DNA of 64,000 nucleotides, taken from Ohessyouella blattaphilus. GTDB taxonomy: Bacteria; Bacillota; Clostridia; Lachnospirales; Lachnospiraceae. Position numbers and translations under genes: made by a program. Under the pieces are notes generated by a model. The model ran no database searches. It saw only the letters and a list, made by a program, of their open reading frames with translations, and was not told the DNA's origin. Below, piece after piece: positions 23,999 through 32,493 of the stretch; within the stretch, counting starts at the first letter, position 1, and the number at the start of each line of letters is the position of its first letter. The stretch covers positions 33,886 through 97,885 of the forward strand of contig NZ_JAMXOC010000010.1 in the NCBI RefSeq assembly GCF_024721265.1, read 5' to 3'.

Positions 23999-25387
23999 GT
24001 GCATTTGGTTCTCATCATTCTGCTAGTTGGTATCATTCCTACCTTGATTATGCAAAAAGTGTTAATCAGGAATTATGAGTCACGGGCGGTAGAGGTGCGA
24101 ACGGCAGAGGTGCAGAACCAATGTACGATTCTATGTAATCAAATTGCTGAAGCAAACTTTCTAAAGGACCCAAATGGGGAAGTTTTGCAGTCGGAGTTAT
24201 CCCAATTAGCTAACATTTATAGTGGACGAATTATGGTCGTAAATGATGAATTTGCGGTAGTTTTTGATACGTATGATCTAGACAGGGGCAGAGTGATAAT
24301 ATCAGAAAGCGTTTCAAAAGCCAGTGCAGGAAATTCGGCTACGTTTTACGATGCTGAGAATAAGTATATTGAAATATCCTCGCCGATTTACGATAGCAAT
24401 AAAAAAGAAGTGCTCGGCGTTATGCTAACCAGCGTTTCCACCAATGCCATTGCCGAAACTATGTCTATTTTAGAAGGGGTAACAGAAGTTCTCATTATTA
24501 TTATGACAGTGGTAATTGCCCTAATCGCTTTTCTTATCGGTTCGAAAGTAGTGCGTCCGTTTCGGCGTATCACCGATTCCATTGAAGCGGTGACGGAAGG
24601 CTTTGATGACGATTATCTTCATGAGAATGCTTATGAAGAGACGGAGGTTCTCTCGGTAGCCTTTAATAAGATGCTAGGAAGAATGAAGGTGCTAGATGAT
24701 TCCCGCCAAGAGTTTGTGGCGAATGTTTCTCATGAGCTGAAGACGCCGCTGACCTCGATGAAGGTTTTAGCGGACTCATTATTAGCACAGGAAGACGTGC
24801 CGCCTGAGCTATACCGAGAATTTATGCAGGATCTTTCTGAGGAGATTGACAGGGAGAATATCGTTATTAATGATTTGTTGACGCTAGTAAAACTAGATAA
24901 GACAAATCCTCACCTAACTATCGAGGGCCAAAATATCAATGAGATGTTAGAGCGGATTTTAAAACGCTTACGGCCAGTAGCAGCTGAGCGGAATATCGAG
25001 CTAGTCTTTGAAAGCTATGGACCGGTGATGGCTGAAGTGGACGAGATAAAGCTAGTTCTCGCCTTTAGTAATCTAATCGAGAACGGGATTAAATACAACC
25101 ACGACAATGGCTGGGTTAAGGTGACGCTAGATGCAGATCATAAGTGGTTCACCGTTATCATTAGCGATTCGGGAATTGGTATTCCCGAAGAAGAAGGAGA
25201 ACGGATTTTTGAGCGTTTTTACCGAGTGGACAAGTCTAGATCAGGTGAGATTTCCGGAACGGGACTGGGTCTATCGATTGCGAGAAGCGCTGTGTTATTG
25301 CACCGCGGAGCGATTAAGGTTCAAGGAAATGACGACGGTGGTACAGATTTTAACGTTCGTATTCCTTTGACTTATATTGCTATCTAA
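23999..25387 (+). CDS. Sensor histidine kinase paired with the preceding regulator
   Basis: A membrane kinase of at least 462 residues: N-terminal membrane segment, extracellular region of about 140 residues, a second membrane segment (VLIIIMTVVIALIAFLI), HAMP, HisKA with H245 in NVSHELKTPL, and a HATPase with N box NLIENGIKYN and G boxes DSGIGIP and SGTGLGLSIA. The start is unclear. In-frame ATGs lie deep inside the regulator gene, and GTG at 23999 cuts into a sequence (LKSLRVHLVLIILLVG) that looks conserved in this kinase family. A start between 23950 and 23999, possibly ATT after GGGGAGTGGG, is plausible. Confidence 0.88.
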   Translation: MHLVLIILLVGIIPTLIMQKVLIRNYESRAVEVRTAEVQNQCTILCNQIAEANFLKDPNGEVLQSELSQLANIYSGRIMVVNDEFAVVFDTYDLDRGRVIISESVSKASAGNSATFYDAENKYIEISSPIYDSNKKEVLGVMLTSVSTNAIAETMSILEGVTEVLIIIMTVVIALIAFLIGSKVVRPFRRITDSIEAVTEGFDDDYLHENAYEETEVLSVAFNKMLGRMKVLDDSRQEFVANVSHELKTPLTSMKVLADSLLAQEDVPPELYREFMQDLSEEIDRENIVINDLLTLVKLDKTNPHLTIEGQNINEMLERILKRLRPVAAERNIELVFESYGPVMAEVDEIKLVLAFSNLIENGIKYNHDNGWVKVTLDADHKWFTVIISDSGIGIPEEEGERIFERFYRVDKSRSGEISGTGLGLSIARSAVLLHRGAIKVQGNDDGGTDFNVRIPLTYIAI

Positions 25388-25399
25388 GGAGAATACTTA

Positions 25400-26317
25400 A
25401 TGAAAGCAACTAAAATATTTACAATGATACTTTTATCTTTACTGGTGTTTTCGGGATGTGACCGTCAGGAAGAAGTTGGAAAGGATCAGTCCTTTGTGTA
25501 TTATCTGAATTTAGACGGGACGGGATTGGAAAAAAGAGCCTACGAATACACAGAAAAAAGTACGTTAAAAAGAGCTCAGGAAGCCCTTGAGGCTATGGAT
25601 AGGCCAGAAGAGGGGGAGAAGGTGCGCTCTTTACTTTCTGAAGGTGTTAAAGTAAAGAAGGTGACATTTAGTAAAGGGGTCGCGGGGGTCCATTTTAACG
25701 GCGCGTTTACAGGCTTGACTAAACTAAGTGAAACCTTGCTTCTTGGCGGGATGACCTATACTTTGACCCAGTTCCCCGAGATTGAAGGCGTCCAGGTCTA
25801 TATTGATGATAGTGAGCTTGCAGATGCAGATGGGCAGGCAAGGGGCGTTCTTCACAAGGAAGACTTTATTGAAAATATTGGCGCCAGCATTCATACCACA
25901 GAGACGGCTAAAATCGCTCTATACTACGGCAATCAAACCGGTGATAAGCTGGTGAAAAGAATGAAAAGTGTGCGTTATAACAGTAACTCTTCTATTGAAA
26001 AGCTGGTCGTGGAAAAGTTGATTAAGGGCACGAAAACAAAAGAGGAAACGTCGCCTCTTGCCAGTGATGTAATCGTCCTGGGGGTTACGGTAAAGGATGG
26101 CATCTGTTACTTAAATCTAAGCGAGAGTTTTATGAGTACGCAAGGGAAGACGAGCCCAGAAGTAACCATTTACTCGCTGGTAAATTCGATTATCGATACC
26201 AGCGAAAGTGTACAGAAAGTGCAAATATCCATAAACGGCGAAAGCGATGTTAAGTACAAAGAGAACATCTCTCTTAGTAAGCCGTTTTCCAAGAATAGGG
26301 ATATTATTGAGGAATAA
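25400..26317 (+). CDS. GerMN-domain lipoprotein
   Basis: This 305-residue protein has a signal peptide ending in the lipobox FSGC (residues 17-20) and two GerMN-type repeats: residues about 30-150 (FVYYLNLDGTGLEKR, VHFNGAF) and 165-290 (IALYYGNQTGDKLVK, CYLNLSESF). GerMN proteins include the germination/sporulation factor GerM and lipoproteins next to two-component systems. Coming directly after the kinase (12 bp), it may modulate that kinase. It is followed after 6 bp by comEC. Confidence 0.85.
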   Translation: MKATKIFTMILLSLLVFSGCDRQEEVGKDQSFVYYLNLDGTGLEKRAYEYTEKSTLKRAQEALEAMDRPEEGEKVRSLLSEGVKVKKVTFSKGVAGVHFNGAFTGLTKLSETLLLGGMTYTLTQFPEIEGVQVYIDDSELADADGQARGVLHKEDFIENIGASIHTTETAKIALYYGNQTGDKLVKRMKSVRYNSNSSIEKLVVEKLIKGTKTKEETSPLASDVIVLGVTVKDGICYLNLSESFMSTQGKTSPEVTIYSLVNSIIDTSESVQKVQISINGESDVKYKENISLSKPFSKNRDIIEE

Positions 26318-26323
26318 AGCAGA

Positions 26324-28474
26324 TTGAAAAATCGACCACTAATGTCTACGTGCGTGATCCTTTTTTCGCTCCTCTGGACCCTAGTAGTGCTTGGTGGGCG
26401 TTATTATCTTGAAGATATACGCCCTTCACCAGTTAGGGACTATGGCAAAGACAAAGAACGAGTGCAAGTAAGCGGTCAAGTCTATGACCGCCTAGAAGCG
26501 AAGGATCAGCAAATCTTTTATCTAAAAAATGTTCAGATCAAATCTCAGTCACATCTAATGACAGAACGAAGGTTAATCGTCTACTGCGATCAGTCAGTCT
26601 CTGTCAAAATCAAAAACCACCTTGAGATAACAGGAAAACTTAGCTTTTATGAAGAAGCTCGTAACCCCGGGAATTACGATCTTCGGTTTTACTATGCCAA
26701 AAAAGGGATTTACGCGTCTGTGAGCGCTGAAGAAATTACAGTTACAGAAGCAAGATATAGTCCCCTCGGAGAAGGTGTCTATGCTCTCAAGCAAAGAATT
26801 GGGGATACGCTTGTGGCGGGCCTGGGCGAGCGAAATGGACAAGTGATTAATGGCATCCTTCTAGGTGAGAAAAGGGAAATTGACCCCAGCCTTAAAGAGA
26901 CGTATCAGCTCTCCGGAATTGGTCATGTTTTATCTATTTCTGGCCTTCATATCTCCCTGATCGGCATGACGTTATTTGGGCTGATTAGAAGGATGACCGG
27001 TTCGTTTAAAGTAGCAGGCGGCTTAGGGATTGTCTTTCTTTTGGGATACAGCTTTCTCATTGGCTTTTCGGTCTCCATCTTTCGGGCCACCGTTATGTTT
27101 CTCTTCCGAGTAGGCGCCGAGATAACTGGAAGAAAGTACGACGCCTATACGGCCGTGGCCGTAGCGGCACTACTGACAGTGCTGGTAAACCCTTTCGCTC
27201 TTCTTGGCGCTGGTTTTTATTTATCCTACCTAGCTATTCTCGGATTGATTCTTCTGTATCCGGTGGTCTCGGATATTCCCTTGCCTCTCATTTTGCCAGG
27301 AGCCTGTGTACAAATCATGCTTTTAGGAGCGCTGTCTTATTCCTTCTTTGAGGTTCCCCTTTACTCAATTTTTTTAAATCTATTAATCATTCCCTTGCTT
27401 TCCGTAATCGTGGCGTTAGGGATTATCGGTGGCGTGTTAGGAGGCGTAGCCATCGTAGGGAGACCCTGCTTTTTTATCACGGGGAAAGTGCTGTGGCTAT
27501 ATGAAGTACTAGCGGAAAAGACGTTACATATTCCAGGAGCACGGGTAATCAATGGAAAGGCAAATGTTCAAGTGATTGTTATATATTATATATTGCTTGC
27601 TATCTTTATTTGGGCTTGGCATAAGCATTCTTTTAAAAAATGGATACGTCTCATTGCTTTAAGTGGAGCACTATTTGGTGGTACGTTTTTTATCGGACAT
27701 ACTTGTGCGGATAACGACCTAAAAATCATCTTTTTCGATGTGGGACAAGGAGATGGGACGTTAATTACGACTCCAGGCGGACAAAATATTCTTATCGATG
27801 GCGGGAGTACTTCTGTAGAAGAGCTGGCGAAATACCGACTAGAGCCGACTTTAGAATATTACGGAATTAAGAAGCTAGACTACGTGTTCGTCTCCCACGG
27901 GGATAAGGATCATTACAGTGGGATTAAGGAGATGATTGAGCGAGAAGCCAAGAGCATTCCGATAGAGACGCTTATCTTTCCGGCTTATATAAATGCCGAT
28001 TCGGAATTGCATGAGCTTAAAAATCTAGCGCAAAAAAACGGGATAACGTGTCTTTTTCTAGACCAAGGAAAGGGAATGGAGATAGACGGAGTAAAGCTCA
28101 CCGGTCTGCATCCAGAGCGACTGTACCAGGATGAAAATGCAGCTTCTTTAGTCTTACTTTTAGAATATGGAAAGAAAAGCGTGCTCTTTACCGGTGATGT
28201 AGAAGGAGAGGGCGAAAAGGCGTTAACCAAGGCATTGATAGAAGCGGATATAGATATAGATGTGCTTAAAGTGGCTCATCACGGCTCAAAGGGTAGTACC
28301 AGCGACGAATTTTTAGAACAGGCAAAGCCAGAACTTGCTATTATCTCGGTGGGAAAGCGTAATCTCTATGGGCATCCCCATCAAGAAACTCTTTCCCGAT
28401 TACGAGAAAGAGCGATAATGATTCGACGGACAGATAAGGAAGGAGCGATTATTTTGCAAATAGCCTCTCGGTAA
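26324..28474 (+). CDS. comEC: DNA uptake channel protein ComEC/Rec2
   Basis: This 716-residue protein has an N-terminal DUF4131 region, a polytopic Competence domain from about residue 180 (GILLGEKREID, SGLHISLIG) to 460, and a C-terminal metallo-beta-lactamase domain with DVGQGDGTLI, SHGDKDHYSG and VAHHGSKGST. It forms the channel for single-stranded DNA in natural transformation. The length is full, with no break. It starts at TTG (26324) behind GAGGAA, with ATG at 26342 the alternative. The last 26 bp overlap the convergent LysR gene. Confidence 0.93.
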   Translation: MKNRPLMSTCVILFSLLWTLVVLGGRYYLEDIRPSPVRDYGKDKERVQVSGQVYDRLEAKDQQIFYLKNVQIKSQSHLMTERRLIVYCDQSVSVKIKNHLEITGKLSFYEEARNPGNYDLRFYYAKKGIYASVSAEEITVTEARYSPLGEGVYALKQRIGDTLVAGLGERNGQVINGILLGEKREIDPSLKETYQLSGIGHVLSISGLHISLIGMTLFGLIRRMTGSFKVAGGLGIVFLLGYSFLIGFSVSIFRATVMFLFRVGAEITGRKYDAYTAVAVAALLTVLVNPFALLGAGFYLSYLAILGLILLYPVVSDIPLPLILPGACVQIMLLGALSYSFFEVPLYSIFLNLLIIPLLSVIVALGIIGGVLGGVAIVGRPCFFITGKVLWLYEVLAEKTLHIPGARVINGKANVQVIVIYYILLAIFIWAWHKHSFKKWIRLIALSGALFGGTFFIGHTCADNDLKIIFFDVGQGDGTLITTPGGQNILIDGGSTSVEELAKYRLEPTLEYYGIKKLDYVFVSHGDKDHYSGIKEMIEREAKSIPIETLIFPAYINADSELHELKNLAQKNGITCLFLDQGKGMEIDGVKLTGLHPERLYQDENAASLVLLLEYGKKSVLFTGDVEGEGEKALTKALIEADIDIDVLKVAHHGSKGSTSDEFLEQAKPELAIISVGKRNLYGHPHQETLSRLRERAIMIRRTDKEGAIILQIASR

Positions 28475-29348
28475 CCGCAGGTGCGTGCTTTTTGGTGAAA
28501 TTGATAAATTTTTCTACGCGGCTACTTAAATACTTTCCTTTTGGCCAGACGATCCCGATTTCTTGTTCGACGGTGGGCATAATCGGAATTCCGGCAAACT
28601 CGGGCATGTTGGCAAGCAGTGAAGAATAGATGCAAGCACCGCCTAAGTTATGGCTGATGAAGTTGCGAATGGTGTATAGCTGACTGGCTTGCATAATAAT
28701 ATTGGGCTTTATGCCGGCGGCTTCGAAAAGCTCATTGAGGGTGCTGTTTTGAACAGAATCAGAGTTATACATCATTAAGGGTTCATCTTTAAGCAAGTCT
28801 ACGGTGATAGACGTTTCTTTGGCTAGTGGATGTTTTTTTGATACACAGAAGACAATTTTATCCGAGAGGATGCGGTAGGAGTTAAGCTTATCAAGCTCGT
28901 AGAAGTTCATATTTACTAGAGCTAGATCAAGGGCGTCTTCCTGAACTAGTTTGGCCGCGCGTAGAGAACCGTATTCATATAATTCTACGGGAATATCAGG
29001 GTATTCATTTTGAAAAGCGATTAGCATCTCTGGAAAAAAGATTGTGCTAAGGAGGGGCGGAATTCCCACCTTGATGGGGATTGCTTGCTTCCCTAGATCC
29101 ATAAATTCGGAGGTGGTTTGGTTGATAGTCTGCAGAAGATTAGCCGCTTTTTGATAAAAGAGTTCCCCTTCTTTTGTGAGCGTCACGTGATTTTTACTGC
29201 GGGTAAAGAGACTAATGGAGAATTCCTTTTCCAATTCTTTGATGGCGCTGGAAATCGCCGGTGGTGTTACGTAAAGGTGTTGGGCAGCTTGGGTGATGCT
29301 GTGAAAGCGACTAACGGCGCAGAAGTATTCTAATTGAATGATTTTCAT
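28449..29348 (-). CDS. LysR-family regulator of the tartrate module
   Basis: This 299-residue regulator has a winged-helix domain at residues 1-60 (FHSITQAAQHLYVTPPAISSAIKELEKE) and a periplasmic-binding-like effector domain. AAAGGAG precedes the ATG. It is divergent from the SLC13-type carrier and ttdAB, the arrangement seen with TtdR in E. coli. The dyad at 29410-29435, next to the carrier promoter, is a candidate binding site. The inducer is presumably tartrate or a related dicarboxylate. Confidence 0.9.
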   Translation of the reverse strand: MKIIQLEYFCAVSRFHSITQAAQHLYVTPPAISSAIKELEKEFSISLFTRSKNHVTLTKEGELFYQKAANLLQTINQTTSEFMDLGKQAIPIKVGIPPLLSTIFFPEMLIAFQNEYPDIPVELYEYGSLRAAKLVQEDALDLALVNMNFYELDKLNSYRILSDKIVFCVSKKHPLAKETSITVDLLKDEPLMMYNSDSVQNSTLNELFEAAGIKPNIIMQASQLYTIRNFISHNLGGACIYSSLLANMPEFAGIPIMPTVEQEIGIVWPKGKYLSSRVEKFINFTKKHAPAVTERLFAK

Positions 29349-29409
29349 AAGGGCTCCTTTAATATCATTTATTGATTTAGTGCAAGTATATCATAAGTAT
29401 TAACTTTTT

Positions 29410-29464
29410 TTTAGTGTAGAATAACTTTTACTAAATGTACAAAAGCGCGAAGGGTTTATATAAT
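29410..29464 (+). promoter_or_regulatory. Promoter of the carrier-ttdAB operon with a LysR-type dyad
   Basis: The -10 is TATAAT (29459-29464). The -35 is TGTACA (29436-29441, four of six), 17 bp apart. The inverted repeat TTTAGT-N14-ACTAAA (29410-29435) ends exactly where the weak -35 begins, as expected for an activator site. Confidence 0.6.
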
Positions 29465-29541
29465 GTAACCATAGTCAAAGGAAATGAAGCGGCCGCCTTG
29501 TTACTTTTGCACAGAAAACAAAAAAGGAATGGAGGCTTAAT

Positions 29542-30807
29542 ATGAGTCCATCAACTATAACACTTTTATTTCTCTTATTTGCCGTAGTTATGTTCGTTCT
29601 CGAGAAGATTCCCCTAAGCGTTACTTCGATGATCGTCTGTATCGGGCTAATTATCACAGGAGTTTTAGATGTAGAAACTGCCTTTGCTGGCTTTATCAAC
29701 AGTAATGTAATTCTGTTTGTCGCAATGTTTATCGTAGGCGGTGCTCTCTTTGAAACGGGCATGGCCAATAAGATAGGGGGCATCGTGACCAAGTTCGCGA
29801 AGAGCGAGCGGATGTTAATCGTTGCCATTATGGTAATTGTTGGTTTAATGAGCGGGGTTTTGTCAAATACTGGTACCGCAGCTGTTTTAATTCCGGTAGT
29901 AATCGGGATAGCTGCCAAATCAGGCTATAAACGTTCACGGCTTTTGATGCCACTTGTTTTTGCCGCGGCTATGGGCGGGAATTTATCGCTTATTGGAGCA
30001 CCAGGAAATATGATTGCTCAAAGTGGCTTAGAGGAAATTGGTTTGAAATTTGGCTTCTTTGAATATGCTATTGTTGGCTTACCGATTTTAATTGCCGGCA
30101 TTATCTTTTACGCAACTATCGGCTTTAAACTGCTTCCTAATCATGAGGTAAAAGACGAGGGCGCTTTTGATACAGATAGAGACTTTAGCGACGTGCCCCC
30201 GTGGAAACAATGGCTGTCACTAATTATCTTAGTGTTAACCTTATTGGCAATGATTTTTGAAGATCAGATTGGCATTAAATTGTGTATTTCTGGGGCAATT
30301 GGAGCCTTGCTTTTAATCTTGACTGGAGTTATTTCGGAAAAAGAAGCGATTAAGGCGATTGATATGAAGACGATCTTTCTTTTTGGGGGAACATTATCAC
30401 TAGCGGCCGCTTTGCAACAAACGGGAGCGGGGGAACTGATTGCAGGTAAGGTAATAGGTGCGCTGGGGGCGAACCCCTCACCGTATATCTTAACCTTTGT
30501 GGTATTTATTCTATGCTGTGCGTTAACAAACTTCATGTCCAACACAGCGACAACCGCCTTAATGGTGCCAATATGTATATCGATTGCCCAAGGGATGGGA
30601 GCAGATCCGCGAGCGGTTTTGATGGCTTGCGTAATTGGAGGATCATGTGCTTACGCTACGCCTATCGGAATGCCAGCGAATACCATGGTGGTCGGTGCTG
30701 GTGGTTATCGATTCGTAGACTATGTTAAGGCAGGATTTCCGCTAATTATTATCGCCACGGTTGTAAGTATGATTATCTTGCCGATAGCTTTTCCTTTCTT
30801 CCCATAG
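29542..30807 (+). CDS. SLC13-type dicarboxylate carrier (tartrate/C4 uptake candidate)
   Basis: This 421-residue integral membrane protein has about 11 hydrophobic segments. It belongs to the ion transporter superfamily (SLC13/CitMHS/ArsB-like), with paired conserved loops (SNTGTAAVLIPVVIG near residue 113 and MSNTATTALMVPICIS near 331) that form the substrate and cation sites in two inverted repeats. GGAGGC lies 7 bp before the ATG. It is followed after 37 bp by ttdA. By context it imports tartrate or exchanges it for a product. An arsenite-permease reading is less likely given the neighbours. Confidence 0.85.
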   Translation: MSPSTITLLFLLFAVVMFVLEKIPLSVTSMIVCIGLIITGVLDVETAFAGFINSNVILFVAMFIVGGALFETGMANKIGGIVTKFAKSERMLIVAIMVIVGLMSGVLSNTGTAAVLIPVVIGIAAKSGYKRSRLLMPLVFAAAMGGNLSLIGAPGNMIAQSGLEEIGLKFGFFEYAIVGLPILIAGIIFYATIGFKLLPNHEVKDEGAFDTDRDFSDVPPWKQWLSLIILVLTLLAMIFEDQIGIKLCISGAIGALLLILTGVISEKEAIKAIDMKTIFLFGGTLSLAAALQQTGAGELIAGKVIGALGANPSPYILTFVVFILCCALTNFMSNTATTALMVPICISIAQGMGADPRAVLMACVIGGSCAYATPIGMPANTMVVGAGGYRFVDYVKAGFPLIIIATVVSMIILPIAFPFFP

Positions 30808-30844
30808 GAAAAAGCCCATTATTTGAATGAAAAAGGAGACCAAA

Positions 30845-31744
30845 ATGGAAAAGAAAAAACAAGTGGAACAGCTTACAGACTATATGGCGAATTTTGTATC
30901 CCATATAGCGAAGGTGTTACCCGATGATATTATAGCGAAGCTAGATGAACTGGCAGAAAAAGAAGATAGCCCCTTATCCAAGGTTATCTATGAGACGATG
31001 AAGAAGAATCAGGTGTTAGCTAAAGAGCTTGATAGACCAAGCTGTCAAGATACCGGAGTGCTGCAGTTTTGGGTAAAATGTGGAACAGGTTTTCCGTTAA
31101 TGGGTGAACTAGAGGGTCTATTAAAGGAGGCGGTTATTAAGTCTACCTTTGCGGCACCGCTGCGCCATAACAGTGTGGAAACTTTTGATGAGTATAACAC
31201 GGGGAAGAATGTAGGCAAAGGAACCCCTACGGTATTTTGGGATATCGTACCAGATAGCGACCAGTGTGAAATCTACGCTTACATGGCTGGTGGCGGGTGC
31301 ACGCTTCCAGGAAAAGCGATGGTTTTAATGCCAGGTGCTGGTTACGAAGGGGTGACTAAGTTTGTAATGGATGTGATGACCTCCTATGGATTAAATGCCT
31401 GTCCCCCGTTACTTGTAGGGGTAGGAGTGGCAACTTCTGTGGAGACAGCGGCTCTGCTTTCAAAAAAAGCGTTGATGCGCCCCCTAGGAACCCATAATGA
31501 AAATGCCAATGCTGCTTCGATGGAAACTCTCTTAGAAGACGGAATTAACGCGATTGGTCTTGGCCCCCAGGGGATGGGCGGGAACTATTCCGTAATGGGT
31601 GTCCATATTGAGAATACCGCTAGACATCCTTCTACAATTGGAGTGGCAGTAAACGTTGGCTGTTGGTCACACAGGCGAGGTCATATTGTGTTTGACAAAG
31701 ACTTGAATTATACGATTACTACGCATTCGGAGGTGACTTTATAA
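30845..31744 (+). CDS. ttdA: L(+)-tartrate dehydratase alpha subunit
   Basis: This 299-residue iron-sulfur hydro-lyase subunit resembles E. coli TtdA closely over the full length: [72 protein letters not shown]. It dehydrates tartrate to oxaloacetate together with TtdB. Class I fumarase subunits are related, so fumarate hydratase activity cannot be excluded, but similarity to TtdA and the carrier/LysR context favour tartrate. The start at 30845 has AAGGAG 6 bp upstream. It overlaps ttdB by 1 bp. Confidence 0.88.
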   Translation: MEKKKQVEQLTDYMANFVSHIAKVLPDDIIAKLDELAEKEDSPLSKVIYETMKKNQVLAKELDRPSCQDTGVLQFWVKCGTGFPLMGELEGLLKEAVIKSTFAAPLRHNSVETFDEYNTGKNVGKGTPTVFWDIVPDSDQCEIYAYMAGGGCTLPGKAMVLMPGAGYEGVTKFVMDVMTSYGLNACPPLLVGVGVATSVETAALLSKKALMRPLGTHNENANAASMETLLEDGINAIGLGPQGMGGNYSVMGVHIENTARHPSTIGVAVNVGCWSHRRGHIVFDKDLNYTITTHSEVTL

Positions 31745-32370
31745 TGGTTGAAATGAAAGATGGAAAGAAGATTCTGACGACACCGATTACCCCAGAGGAT
31801 TTAGCAGATATACACATTGGCGACATTATCTATTTGAATGGCAGTATGACAACTTGTCGCGATGTGGCTCACAGACGTTTGGTAGAGGCAGGACGAGAGC
31901 TTCCTGTAGATGTTAGAGATGCCGCAATTTTTCACGCAGGGCCGATTATTCGCCCGTTAGATAATGGAAAATTCGAAATGGTCTCTGTCGGTCCAACGAC
32001 TAGTATGCGGATGGAGCAATTTGAAAAAGAATTTGTTCAGCAGACCGGTGTGAAAGTGATTATCGGTAAAGGGGGGATGGGACCGAACACGGAATATGCC
32101 TGCAAGAACTATCAGGCGATTCACTGTGTCTTTCCGGCGGGAAATGCGGTAGTAGCTGCCACGGAAGTTGAAGAGATTATTGATGCCCAGTGGCAGGATC
32201 TTGGTATGCCAGAGACACTTTGGCACTGCCGAGTGAAGGAATTCGGCCCTTTGATTGTCTCTATCGATACTGAGGGACGTAACCTTTTCGAAGAAAACAA
32301 AGTGATTTTTAATGAAAAAAAAGAAAAGGCGATTGAAGAAATCTGCAAACAAGTAAGTTTCATTAAGTAA
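31744..32370 (+). CDS. ttdB: L(+)-tartrate dehydratase beta subunit
   Basis: This 208-residue partner of TtdA is close to E. coli TtdB throughout: [57 protein letters not shown], and the C-terminal [21 protein letters not shown] inside the ttdA end serves as ribosome site. It is the last gene of the module, closed by a terminator. Confidence 0.88.
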   Translation: MVEMKDGKKILTTPITPEDLADIHIGDIIYLNGSMTTCRDVAHRRLVEAGRELPVDVRDAAIFHAGPIIRPLDNGKFEMVSVGPTTSMRMEQFEKEFVQQTGVKVIIGKGGMGPNTEYACKNYQAIHCVFPAGNAVVAATEVEEIIDAQWQDLGMPETLWHCRVKEFGPLIVSIDTEGRNLFEENKVIFNEKKEKAIEEICKQVSFIK

Positions 32371-32399
32371 CTACCGTCTATTAAATAACAAAATCCAAG

Positions 32400-32450
32400 G
32401 AATGGTCACTGGTTGAAGACGAATAATGTTTTCGAAGGTGGTCATTTTTT
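32400..32450 (+). terminator. Terminator of the tartrate operon
   Basis: A long imperfect hairpin (AATGGTCACT with GGTGGTCATT, and an inner stem TTGAAGAC with GTTTTCGA, with G-U pairs) ends in TTTTTT. Confidence 0.75.
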
Positions 32451-32493
32451 GTTATAATTGTTTAGTGAAATGAAAAAGAAGGAAGAGAAGAAA

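Noticed and set aside
29542..30807. Arsenite permease (ArsB) for the SLC13-type carrier
   Set aside because: Same superfamily, but no ars genes are near and the gene leads a ttdAB operon.
30845..32370. Reading ttdAB as class I fumarase subunits
   Set aside because: Related, but the sequences follow E. coli TtdA and TtdB closely, and the carrier plus divergent LysR match a tartrate locus. Fumarase activity is left open, not preferred.
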